This document shows positions 1-13,100 of a stretch of DNA of 64,000 nt, piece by piece. Position numbers and translations under genes: made by a program. The notes below the pieces were generated by a model, which did not search any database, had not been told where the DNA came from, and worked only from the letters and a program-made list of their open reading frames with translations. The stretch lies in assembly GCA_026874595.1 (NCBI GenBank), contig CM049307.1, positions 49,961,178-50,025,177 on the forward strand, given 5' to 3'. Source of the DNA: Sipunculus nudus. Taxonomy: Eukaryota > Annelida > Sipuncula > Golfingiida > Sipunculidae. The stretch's first letter is position 1. Each line of letters starts with the position of its first letter.

Positions 1-2385
1 ATGCAGCCTTATTGGGAAGGCCGTGCGCAACGGCCGTATTTCACTCACACACGAGTGTGCCTTTCGGGGGTTCCTTGGTGGTATGATCCAGCAATGGGAA
101 CGATTACATACCCAGGGCCCGCAGGTGCAGTGGTTAACATTACGATATGTATACAATGAGAGGAAGTGTGTGAATACTGCCCTGTAAGGTAGTCCAAAAC
201 CAGGATAGAATTCTGCAGATATACATATACTTAATAAAGCTAGCATTAAAAATGGAGGCGGTGACCTGCATAAAAATAATTATTAAAAAAGGAAGAATAC
301 AATAATGAATTTTGACGTATAAACCTGGCCTAATTTTCCTGTTTTTAAATTACTCTCAAAGTTGCTGCAGGGCACCCTAGCTGTGACACCCCCTTGGCTG
401 CGGCCCTATACGAAATTTATGATATGATAACAATGCAAAAAAAAAAGACATTTGCTGCATCTGTGCATGTTATACCTCACATCAATTATATACAAACACA
501 CCGTACAGGGTAATCTTCAAGGAATCGATCAATATCATTCAATTATTCATCCCTCATTCAGCAGCTGCTATGTCAATACATTCGGGTGTTTTAAAGCCTT
601 GGTTGAACATATTTATTTCACGAGGATCACAAAATGGTCACATATTTATGCATGCCGATGTCCTCAACGAGAGGATGGGTGGAAAACCGTTAATTGACGC
701 CTGCATTAAATTTGGTTCTCAATTTACATTTTGAAAAAGTTAAAACAATAGGAAATTGATAAAAACAGGAAACTGTGTAATATTTGCATGTGCATGTGCG
801 TGCGTGTGCTTATGTGGAATGTGAATGTAACACGCCAACAACACCTCTAATTTGTCTTTTTATACCCATCAATGAAGTACTTTAGATCCATCCATGCATG
901 GGTGATGACGTATCCATCTTATATATGGTGACAGATATAGGGACAGGTGTGAACTTAATCATCTGTGATGTTGGTTAAGATGACATAATCACCTATCTTT
1001 GTTCTCGGCGTTCGAGACAGACATGTAACAACATAGTTTTGATATAGAGTAATTGACCTTACTAAAGCTTCAAAGAGTGGACGTACAAACATGCAAGTTT
1101 TGATAAGCTACAACCCAGATTGATACTCACACGTAGTTTAACAGCGGTCTTTTCAACATGACAGATTCTGTAACATGCAATTTAATGTCTGTTTTCATTT
1201 ATTTTCTGGTGAACAGGCACTTATAATGCCCTGAGTTTAATGCATTCAGGCAAGTATATATAGTTTATATATTCCTACAAAATCTTTGATTTAGTCATTT
1301 AATACAGTAAAATTTCAAACGCTCTGTGTTGTTCTGCTGTTCTGTGTGCCTAACATCTTACATTTTCACGCAATGTCTTTCATTAAGTTAAGATATAAAA
1401 AACTGATAAACACAATATTATTCACAAAGGATGCAGTGAAAAAAGTCTTAACCACCCACCCACCCCTTCAAACACATGCATGAACCTCAAAAGAATGAGA
1501 TACGCTTTATACTGTCGCCTGGTGCCGTTAAATATACTGTCGATCGCTGTGCTCCGCAAACCCATGACTTCTATATATGGTATTAATTAGGCTATGCCCT
1601 GTTTTAAACTGATTTGGTGCTAACATTACCGCAGCAGTCATGATATAATGGGTATTTATAGTGGTAGAAGTATTGTTGGCAGTTGTATAAAGTAATGGGT
1701 GTATTAGTATTAGTAGTAGTTTTTTTTTAAAAATAGAAATATTGATATATTACTAATTATAGTAGTATCGTGAATAGAATGACTTCTTTGCAAATTCGTT
1801 AATATTCGTTCAAGTGGCACACGGCCAGATGAGGCCACCACAATAAGTACTCGTCTAAACGACGCTCGTCTAAGCGGAAGGGGACCGTTAATCCTTCCTT
1901 ACATGTCGTCCTCCATGCAGCTGTCCCACTTGACGCCAACACGTGGCTGTTCTCTACACCCAGGGGATGAGCCCAGTACCGTACTAATCGACACGCACAC
2001 TTTCCCCCGGGCCCGTGTCAGAGTCTGTATCATGAGGCGCTGCTCCACGGGCATGTTTATATCGCATATATGCAACGTCGGCGACTTTTGCACATATGTT
2101 ATGTATACCGATGACTTGTGGTAAAGTGCATGTGCTCTGTTTCAGAAACAAAATATGTACACAGTTGTAATGCATACCACCACAATAAATGAAATTTGTC
2201 GTTAAAATAAACAAAAGAAAAAAGTGATGATGATAATGATAATAGTGATGATTTATACATCATTAGTCCCTATGCATACGTGAATGGAAGCGTACATGCC
2301 CAAGTTTATATACAATTTTATATATAGTCCATTTATTATGAACAAATATTTTTTTATTTAAATAACACCGTCAGATAACACCCCT

Positions 2386-2407
2386 CCCCCCCCCCCCCCC
2401 CCCCCCC
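2386..2407. repeat. Poly-C run, 22 bp
   Basis: An uninterrupted run of C. It is one of about eleven poly-G/C tracts of 12 bp or more in the window. Confidence 0.95.
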
Positions 2408-2964
2408 GGGAGTTTGCAATGTTTTCCTCATATTTTTACGGCTTAGTACGGCTCGACTTAAATCGATGTATACTTTCTTTCATATAACCATCCCTAGAAT
2501 CGGCATCGCTAAAGCTGTTTATTTTGACTGACATCCAAGCAGGTGTTTCCTGAACTGTACATTTATACCCGTAACATAGATATTTTTACCGTGTCAGCAT
2601 GTGTTATTTTCCATTAACTTCCGAGCTACTTCCCATATCCACAAAACCTGCTAAAAGAATAAACGTGCGTATTCATAGCTAGAAAAAGTGTTTCAGTTTG
2701 AACAGTTTGGTAACGAAGCCTTTTACGTTTCTCATGTCGCCAGGTTCCAAACGTCGCACTAGGGTAAAAACGAATGTACACGGGATACAACGGGAATACA
2801 GTACAAGCTGTTACATATAACGGTTAGTCGTGGGCGTCGTGTGGGGGCCCGCCGGAGATGCTTATCCTCTGTGATATATAAAAGTTGTTTTCAACAGCGA
2901 ACAGAGGAGATACGAACCTGCAAGCAAGTATAGAAGCGAGCAGATGTATACTGGTATATATAAT

Positions 2965-2984
2965 GGGGGGGGGGGGGGGGGGGG
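2965..2984. repeat. Poly-G run, 20 bp
   Basis: An uninterrupted run of G in intergenic DNA. Confidence 0.95.
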
Positions 2985-4034
2985 CGCTTGCCTTTAGGGT
3001 TAAAAAAAATAACACACCAAATAAACAAAACCCATATATCAACACAACTTTTTATACTTTTGAAAATAATGTATAGTGCAAATATAAAGTCAATACTGAA
3101 TAATTATTAACATATATGTAACTTTCAGGGAATAGACACACACGTAAATCACAGGACTTGCATGAATTTGTCTTCAACATAAGATCCTCGACATTTCTTC
3201 TTATATATTTGTGACAGCTCATGAGACATCTGTAATATTTATCCTAGTGTAACTTTAATAATCTCTAGTTGGATGTAAATTAATGTAAGGTGAACATTTT
3301 TGTGATCTAATTTAGGACATACATGATTTTTATGATCTTGATTTAATTCCATGCAGGATTTTTGTAAGATATTGTAAACTTTATGATACAAACGTCAGTG
3401 TTATTAATCATTATTCACAGCACGTGGAAATATATGTTTTAAATAACAGTGCAAAACCAATTAGAAGTAGAATGCGACACTCCCTCCCTGACCGACGTTT
3501 TGCTGATGCAGTTTGTGGCCGCCAGATGGCAGCATTATCTTGCTTCTGATCGTGACGATCCTATTTGAGGGTAACCACAATTTTAGGACATAAAAGTGAT
3601 GTGCCAATTTATCGATTATCCGATAATTGGTTGTTTTCTTTAATATTCGACTAAATTGGTTGCATATTTGTATACGCAATCACAAACGATTATGTATGCA
3701 CATACAAATAAGTCTTATTATGCAGAAAGAACCATTTGTGAAAGACGCAACACAAAATAGTGAACAGAATTCGAACTGAATCTTTTGCAGCGAACAAATG
3801 TCAACGAATTGGCCATTCCCTTGACTTTTCAGTATGATGTAAAAGTCAAGACTGAATTCACTCAGTCAGCATCTTCAGTGCCATTCTATACAGTATATTT
3901 CACTGTTTTACATAAGGTACATAAAATAATCAATTAATAATCCATCATCGGTCGATTTATTTTTGTAATCATCAATTGGGCATTATTTATAATAAATTTA
4001 TTCCTACTACCAGTGGCGTCAATTATCTTCAGGA

Positions 4035-4091
4035 GGGGGGGGGGGGGACTCGCGACATTTTTCTCTCACACACACACACACACACACACCC

Positions 4092-4159
<68 letters not shown>

Positions 4160-4160
4160 T
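4035..4160. repeat. Compound microsatellite: poly-G, (CA)n, (CT)n, (CA)n, (TA)n
   Basis: A 13-bp G run is followed after a short gap by alternating CA, then CT, then CA, then TA dinucleotides. Purine-pyrimidine alternation (CA, TA) and a homopurine/homopyrimidine block (CT) lie directly side by side. Low-complexity frames on both strands come from this tract and are not genes. Confidence 0.95.
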
Positions 4161-4725
4161 CACACATTTTATTGTGTGTGTGACACATTTCAAATAAGTT
4201 ACAATTAAGTATAAGGTTTTGAAAGGTATTATGTTTCCAGTGTATGTTAATTCTAAACCAGTTTTAGATATATAATATTTCATATTAATCTCAGAAATTC
4301 TATAATTCTAAATATCAATATATTTCATTTCCAATTTATAAATATTATTCTTTGAATATCTTGGGGGGGGGTTATTACATTGACCATTCCCCCTTGCTTA
4401 AAGGTCGGGGTTATATATACCCCCTCCCCCGTATTGGCTACTACTATAGAGCATAATAGCAGTATTTTAACACTAAAGTTATAGGAGGCCATAAATTAAT
4501 CACCACGAAAAAGAGCTAAATACATGGCATCCCACTGGAGAATATAAATATAAAAAAAACTCCTTTATCTCGATGGTGGAAACAATATCTTTTAACGGAT
4601 ATCTAAGCATGTAAAATACTGATTGGTTCTTAAAACATAATGTAATCGGGACGTCTTTGCTGTTAAGTAATATCGACAAAGTGGGAATGAGTGTTGGTCA
4701 ATTTATTCAATACACTTATAGTAGT

Positions 4726-4891
4726 ACAGTAGTACTAGTAGTAGTAGTAGTAGTAGTAATAGTAATAGTAGTAGAAGTAATCGTAGTAGTAGTAATAGTA
4801 GTAGTTGTAGTAGTAATAGTCGTATATGTAGGAATAGAAAAAGTTGATGTTCTATTATTAGTATTACTGGTATATTATTATTGTTATTATT

Positions 4892-4929
<38 letters not shown>

Positions 4930-4930
4930 A
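4726..4930. repeat. Trinucleotide microsatellites (GTA)n then (TTA)n
   Basis: Imperfect GTA/GTT triplets run to about 4835 and are followed from about 4855 by TTA/TTG triplets. A 78-codon valine-rich frame lies on it and is an artefact of the repeat. Confidence 0.95.
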
Positions 4931-6251
4931 TACAAAATACGTGTGTGCGTATGTATTATGATACTGTTGAAACCATATGTCATTCTGTAAATGTAGGATG
5001 GAGGGCTACACTTGAATAATATTTATTTAATACACAGATGCGGGGGCAGAGTAGAATAACGATGGAGGAATTAAGGTTATGCACTTATATATATGGAAAT
5101 GGACGGGTTGGAAAAGGGCATGGACAAGGAGTATGACCTTCCACATCCCTTATCCCTGCACTCTGACTTCCTCCAGCAAATATCAACTCATTTAACGCTT
5201 CATAACACGTGCCTGTCTCATTGAATGCCAGACGCGCAATACTTAATATATTGAACAATAAACCCTTCATGCGTCGCGAACTTGGGTGAAGTTCCTCCTT
5301 CAGCGGTCACGGCCGCCATTTTGATAGTCATTTCGTCAGGGAGAACGCAGGTCAAGACTTGGTAAATATAGACATTAGTTCAAAATGTTGATGTTACGAT
5401 TTTATGTCGTATGTATAGCCGTCTGTCGCACCTGCGTAGCCGCTACAAAGGGAGACATATAACAGGGGATGAATGAAGACATTGTGTGCGAGAACGTGGC
5501 CGCATGCTATTAACTCCACCAAGTGGTGATTGTGTCCAGGGCCTAGTGCACGAGGGTGACATAACTTTGTACGCAAGGGTGGAATGACTGACATTCTAAC
5601 CCCTATCAAAGGCGAGTGTATGCCCGGAAAACCCGTGGCCAGGAGGCTTGTAACAAACACGCGGGTGTTAAACAGGCTTACACGGACGTTTATTACTCCG
5701 TTTGTGCATATGACACCACCCTGCGACGAAAAGCAAACTTGGCTATTTATCCGATGACAACTTCAAAGGGATGCTTTTACGATAGCACTCCTCGCTCGCA
5801 TCTTGTTTGTGCTATTAGCTGCTGACAGGCATTACGTCACCGCTCATTACGCGGCTACTGCACGTAATCCTGTCAGGATAGCCTAATGTCAGCTGTGCTC
5901 TGCGGGATGTCGAGGCGACAGAATAATATGTTCCAGGGGAGTGTTCATCATGTTATAATTTATACGTGCGACTGATCGTCATTGATAGGAGTATTATAAC
6001 AACTAGAATAATTGATAGTCGTTTAATTTATTCATCATAGATGTTTAGTACAAGATTTGTGGGAAGGTCTCATCAAGTAGTTCAGAAAAGTCATCCAGGA
6101 GCCCGTTGTCATCTTCTTGACTTACGTCCACCCCTTTATATAAAGAATGGTTAAAATGCATTGCAAGGTACTCAAAAGAGAAATCATAGAAGCTAGCCTG
6201 AAGAAATGATATAATATTTAAAAGAAAATGTGTAAAATTTAAAGATTGTTG

Positions 6252-6308
6252 GAGTGATCTATTTATCCTTATCAGAGTTCAATTCCGATAAGGATAAATG
6301 GATCACTC
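6252..6308. repeat. 22-bp inverted repeat with 13-bp loop
   Basis: The left arm, beginning GAGTGATC and ending CTTATC (6252-6273), is complementary to 6287-6308 with a single mismatch. That gives a 22-bp stem closed by 13 bases. Nothing around it looks coding. It could be a cruciform-forming insertion, a miniature palindromic element or a transcribed hairpin; the sequence does not decide which. Confidence 0.85.
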
Positions 6309-7133
6309 AAAAATGATATATCATTTAGTCATCATTATAAAGTATTCACTATATATATTGTCTGGCTCCTACAATTTATTCTCAAGACAATGCTTGATTC
6401 TTCAGCAAACCGTATAAATGTATTTATTTTCCGGGACCCTAAGATTAACAATGACCTCTTGTTCTCAAAGTATTAATTTTGCTATTCACTTAATTGCTTA
6501 ATTAGATACCTCTATACATACGTTTTATTAAACACAGTTATAGATGAAGGAGAAGTAGATGATATCCCTGCTATATATACATTTCACTTTTTTTAAATAT
6601 GTTGGGTTTCATCCATTTATGGTTGATAATAATGCTGCGTTCACTTCCACTAGGATTTATTCACCAGATGTCAAGAAGTACAAACGAACTGCAACCTCTC
6701 GGTACCCAACAAAAGGCACACTGACCGGATGTCTAGGTTGTCATAGTAACCAAACAGAAACTGATTTACAATGTTTCATGTCCCATTTGTTCACTTTTAT
6801 TTGGCATTTAAAACTAGTATGTACACACTTATAAAATATTGGTTTCATTTTTTTTTGCTCCCAGGATGCCGTAATTGCCGTGGATAAAGGTGAAGGTCGC
6901 CAAGGGAGACAAATGGGGGTTACTTGGGGTAACCCAATTCCCAACTGGTAAATACCACTGGTACCACGTGTCGAATGCCATTACCACTTGTCAACTCGTA
7001 TTTACAATATTACCCAGAGGTACCGCGAATGCAGCATAACCCTATGTCATTTACCAAAATTGGATATAGGAAAAGAATACAGTAGTCGCTGTCTATAGAA
7101 GAGTACTATTGACTGATGTAAAATTGTGAGAAA

Positions 7134-10100
7134 TTATATACCCATACTCATCCCCATATTTTGCTGGCCTCTGCTTAAAATGTAAGCGATGTATTTTTGC
7201 CAGAAGGCGTCATTTCTTTGGAATAGGTTCTGTTTCATGTCGACCGTTGTCTTGGTGACATCGAGGTAGTTCAGCTGCTGACTGTTAGGTGTCGTGAATG
7301 TCGACCACGTGGTTGCGGTGTTGTTGCCGGGAGCGGGAACAGGAGATGGTGTAGGGTTCCTACGTAATAGATGTGTAAGGAAATTAATCTGCTCACAGTA
7401 TTAATTACATGGATTATCTGCGTTTTTGATATAAGGAATACAAGTCCTGAATAAAATGACTGTGTCGGAGACATATAAATGTTTTGTATATTAGTGTATT
7501 CAAAACCTATTCCCACCATGCAGACAGGCGGTTGCATGATTATACAGTAAATGATATTATGATAGCAAGAAAGCACTAACAGACCGCATACATCCGTGAA
7601 CATTCTGAATAAACAGGATACTTATCTAACTTTCATTTTTTGGCATGTGAAAGCGGGAAATATATTAATCCTAAAAGAGAGAAAGGTCTGTCACAGTTCT
7701 CTAATTCGATGATTTCATCCCGGGTCAGCTTTGCTCACCAGAACAAAGAGCGATCGCTATGGGGTTACACCTGCACACTGCAAGCGACAGAAATTGTCAC
7801 CCCGTTTTTAAATTTTCTCTGATAATTTTCTCTTTACTAATGATTTACTACAGGCTACCCCACAGGCAAAACGAAAAAAAAAAAATTGTCGCAATGGCAA
7901 GTAATCCTCAACTGATGCTAGTGGTAAGTAACCTTATTTTCGACCAAAATTTCTCAAAAATTAAATTGTTAGTTCCCTGCGCGTTACCTGAACTCTCTTT
8001 CTCATTACAAGATACCAACAGAAGAATAAATGGCGGCAATAACATTATACCCCCTAGCATACGAAATTTCGTTACATAGAACGATTTTAGTCAAACGTAT
8101 AAGACAATTTAAGTAAAACGACATTTGACAGTATTAGCTACATTAGTCGGTAGTATTGTTCCCTAATATTGTCTAGGACGTTACAAACAGCTTCGGAAAG
8201 AACATCCATATTAACGAACCCTGTTTTTGCGAAGTTTGACAGCAGGTCGAGCCAGTAACCGGCGTATTCTATATCCTCGTCTGTCCAAGGGATGAGGGCG
8301 AGTAAATCTAACTCCATGTCGTCAGCCACCGCATCTTCATTCAGAAGGAAGGGGTGACCAAACAGGTAAGGTACATCAGCGGCGTGAAAGGTACCTGAAC
8401 ATGAACACACGAACATCAGACATATCCAAACAGGTAAGGTACGTCAGCGGCGTGGAAGGTACCTGAACACGAACACACGGATATCAGACATAACCAAACA
8501 GGTAAGGTACGTCAGCGGCGTGAAAGGTACCTGAACATGAACACACGGACATCAGACATAACCAAACAGGTAAGGTACATCAGCGGCGTGGAAGGTACCT
8601 GAACATGAACACACGAACATCAGACATGACCAAACAGGTAAGGTACGTCAGCGACGTGGAAGGTACCTGAACATGAACACACGAACATCAGACATGACCA
8701 AACAGGTAAGGTACATCAGCGGCGTGGAAGGTACCTGAACATAAACACACGAACATCAGACATGACCAAACAGGTAAGGTACATCAGCGGCGTGGAAGGT
8801 ACCTGAACACGAACACACGGACATCAGACATAACCAAACAGGTAAGGTACGTCAGCGGCGTGGAAGGTACCTGAACACGAACACACGGACATCAGACATA
8901 ACCAAACAGGTAAGGTACGTCAGCGGCGTGGAAGGTACCTGAACATGAACACACGGACATCAGACATAACCAAACAGGTAAGGTACATAAGCGGCGTGGA
9001 AGGTACCTGAACATGAACACACGAACATCAGACATGACCAAACAGGTAAGGTACGTCAGCGGTGTGGAAGGTACCTGATCATGAACACATGAACATCAGA
9101 CAAAACCAAACAGATAAGGTACGTCAGCGGCGTGGAAGGTACCTGAACATGAACACACGAACATCAGACATGACCAAACAGGTAAGGTACGTCAGCGACG
9201 TGGAAGGTACCTGAACATGAACACACGGACATCAGACATAACCAAAGAGGTAAGGTACGTCAGCGGCGTGGAAGGTACCTGAACACGAACACACGAACAT
9301 CAGTCATGACCAAATATGTAAGGTACGTCAGCGGCGTGGAAGGTACCTGAACATGAACACACGGACATCAGACATTGCCAAACAGGTAAGGTACGTCAGC
9401 GGCGTGGAAGACACCTGAACATGAACACACGAACATCAGACAAGACCAAACAGGCAAGGTATACGCCAGCCCCGTAGAAGGTACCTGAACATGAACACAC
9501 GAACATCAGACATAACCAAACAATAAGGTACGTCAGCGGCGTGGAAGGTACCTGAACATGAACACACGAACATCAGACATAACCAAACAGGTAAGGTACA
9601 TCAGCGGCGTGAAAGGTACCTGAATATGAACACACGGACATCAGACATGACCAAACAGGTAAGGTACATCAGCGGCGTGAAAGGTACCTGAACATGAACA
9701 CATTAACACCAGACATGACAAAACAGGTAAGGTACGTCAGCGGCGTGGAAGGTACATGAACATGAACACACGAACATCAGACATGACCAAACAGGTAAGG
9801 TACGTCAGCGGCGTGGAAGGTAACTATGCCTAAACACTCTCTCCCACTTTCTGTTGAACGCCAGCTATAGTTTTATATCTTGCACTAATATGTGTTTACT
9901 TAGTTTTTATATCGGCAATATATATCATGTATCAGTGTTACGTTAAGAGCTGCAATTTTACCTGTCCACTCTGGAAGTATGGCATCCAAAATCGGACTTC
10001 TAAAGCCGAAGCGGTACTCGTACGTCGTAGCAAACTGGGACTGAAATTTTAGGCTGCCGTCCATGCTGCTGCCAAAAGCAACGTCATTCGCAGCCTGAAT

Positions 10101-13100
10101 AAAGTAAAATAACAACATATAATAAAACAGCAATTAATATAACACAACACGATTGTGGCTTCGAGTCCCATTCCGTCTAATTTTTCCACGGAGATCTCAG
10201 GCTAGGTCCCGTAATGACCTTTCCTTCCTCGATATCCCTGGCTAAGGTCGTATCCGTTAAGGTGTAACCTCTTCTCCCAGGAATGTATGGATATTGGTCA
10301 CTAGCGGTAGGCAAGAATAGAATGAATAACCTCATTAAGTTTTTTACTGCCCCCCCCCCATGCAGGGAGTTCGTGAATAAATAAGCCTATAAACTATATG
10401 ACTATTAACCTAACCTATACCTTAAAGTATAATACATTAAAATATAACATAACGTAACATAACATAATATGATATAATATAATAAAATAATAATTAAATA
10501 TAATAAAATATAATATATTATATTACATAATACAATAAAACAAAATGTAACGTTAATTATTGTATTGTGATATGATATAATATGACATAACAACCATGAA
10601 AAAAAATAGAATATAATATGAGAATATAATATAAAATAAAACAATAATAGAATATCAAAAGCGGTTCTAGGGGAGGGTTCGAGGGGTTCCCCCCGCCCCC
10701 ATTTAAGGGTTCAGACCAATCATTTTGCGGCCTGGACCCCCCCCCCCCCCCCCCGTCCGGACCTGGGGACCTTATTTAAGTTTTTTTTTTCATTCTTGGT
10801 CATTCTTGGTTGGACCCCTCCTTTTCCTGAATCCCGGATCCGCCCTGAATATGCATATAATTAATTACCTGTATCAGAGCGTCTCTGTTAGCGATGAGAT
10901 CGTCGGCGTTAGGCCAGCGTGTGTAGTGAGAGATGACCGCTCGATTGACCTCCTCAACTTTGTCCTCGCCGTAATTGATCAACGCGGCATAATTCAAGGC
11001 GCGAATAGCGTCTCTAAACAGGGTACGGTTCAGGCCATCTTCAACTTTAAAATGATATCATTATGATTAATCATTTCCTATACTTCACTGAAATATGAAT
11101 GGTTTGCGTTTAGCTTAACTTTTTTATTTCTTAACTAACTGTAATTTTATCATAGATGATTAACTACAGATAGGGGTATTTGTGTCATGTTCATATTTAT
11201 TTATAGGATTACCATAAAAAAAACAGGGGACATGAAAGGTTAATTTTGGAAAAGATAGAACTGAAATAGAATAACCAGTGCGCTCCATTTTACGCTTCAG
11301 CTATAAGGTTAGAGTGAGCTATTTCCGGGCCAGGTCAGTCAAGTTGTGTGGCGTCTTAATTAAACAGGAAGTGTTCAGAAATAAAATAAATAAATAAAAA
11401 TGGCTTTTCGTAAATGTAAGGAAGAAGTTTAAAAGTTGAACGCGTGTTTTTGATAAAACGCTTGATAGGTGGAACCACTTGTGGCTAGTTTAAGGAGCGG
11501 TACTGTAACTGGAAAATGAAATACACAAATTTTTTTTTTCTTTAATAAAAGCTCAAATGTAAGGAGTTGAGCTGGATTTTGATGTATTATTTAAATTAAC
11601 ATCAAACACTTGCCAAACACTATTTCCCAAGGGTCCTCAATACGTGCAGATGGTATAATACTGTTTATTGAGTTCCCTCTGACCTGTAGTACCGAAAAAA
11701 ACAACAGATGGCGCCACCTATCGAGGCAGTGTCTACTGAAAGCAAGACACATTTCGTTTTTAAGGATTTGAATGTGAGCTGCATCGTGTATAGAAAGAAA
11801 CGTGAAATGACAATGAATGAAAACTTTTGAATAAACACTCAGTTGTGACCTCTCCTGCTGTTCAATGTTTGATATTCCCTGTCGCCTCAAATTTAAAGTT
11901 CCATTTATAGGCGACAGGTAACGCCTAATGTGATGATGCTCACCAGGAATGAAGGCCACGCCGGCCTCGTCGTTTGTGTTCCCGGCCAGAACAGGAATGT
12001 CCTTGTTGAACTCTCCACGTTCACGGAGGTTGATGGGGGAGTCTGGCAGGAAGCCGCCCGCCCCATCCACAGTCGGGATAAATCCGAGAGTGAACTGGCC
12101 TGGCTGAAATAAAAATCAAACAACCAAACTGATTACTGGGCCATCAACCAGGTTATATTGACACTAATTCCATGGACAGATGACTACATTTCGAGACAGC
12201 CTTAAAAATATCTGTATAAACAGATGGCTTCATTTGATTGGTCAAATTCTCGATGCTGAGAATTTATAAAATACCCCCCTACCGCACTGAATTATGACGA
12301 AAGTGTCGAAAACCCCTGCGTTTTTGGAATAAAAAATCTCTTCATATGATTACCCTGCTCACGTCACATCGACTTTTTCAAACCTTATTCAAACAACCAC
12401 TGAAAACCAAAACACAAGCTTTTGCCCGGTTATCGCCCCGCGCGACTGATACGTTACTTACATAACGTTCCCAGCCAGTGCGCACAATATCTTCAGCCGT
12501 TTGGTTTCTCATACAATCCACCAGGAGGCGACTGTCGTCAACTGGACAGCCGAGTTGCAGCGCCACCTGGTTGGTGAGGTTACGAGCGATCTCAGGAGTG
12601 TGGTGGCTCCATATGGTCAAGTCGTTACCGCTGTGCATCATGGCCTGCTTAAACAGACCTGCAAATATGATAAAGCTTTAAAAATGAGGCAAATAAATAA
12701 ATTATGTAAATGTAACAGCATTCGGGGCTTTAATATTAATTAAGTTAGTCTCTCCGCCAGATGGCAACACATTATCTCAAGAACCGCTCCAGTGATTGCA
12801 GTGACATTTTACAGAAGATTGGTCCTTATGAAATGAAGTGTGCCTTCGACTGAAAGACCTGTTAGAAATCCAACATGCAGACATTTGGAGAGTAATTTGG
12901 ACATAACATTGGCTTCACTTAGAACCTTTGTGGACCAAATCATATTGCGTTTCATATATTATTGTAGGAAATAAAATTACTAATTTCCTGGTCAGTCTGC
13001 TTAAACCTTACTGATATTTAGATATCCACAGTATACACTCAAGGAACAAGATCATAAATCTATAGTTTTGTAGATAAAAGTGAGTAAGGTTTTTGAGACC

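Larger units (their letters stand above)
1..7133. other. Intergenic stretch without a recognisable gene
   Basis: No open frame here resembles a known protein, and no run of spliced exons could be assembled on either strand. What can be seen are homopolymer and microsatellite tracts (listed separately), one strong hairpin near 6.25 kb and ordinary AT-rich DNA. The region lies downstream of gene A, whose stop codon is at 7134-7136. A single acceptor-like site near 6865 was considered and rejected. An untranslated exon or a diverged short exon could be missed by eye. Confidence 0.6.

Noticed and set aside
3976-4283. Frames rich in His-Thr, Ser-Leu or Val-Cys
   Set aside because: Come from the (CA)n(CT)n microsatellite.
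6865-6955. Exon on the plus strand after a strong pyrimidine tract and CAG
   Set aside because: The acceptor looks good and a GGGTAAC donor follows, but the short peptide matches nothing I recognise and no partner exon was found.
8356-9831. CRISPR array
   Set aside because: Units are contiguous with no unique spacers and the DNA is eukaryotic; it is a minisatellite derived from an exon 9 acceptor.
10155-10172. tRNA/SINE B box (GCTTCGAGTCC)
   Set aside because: No A box or tRNA fold can be drawn around it, and no second copy was noticed.
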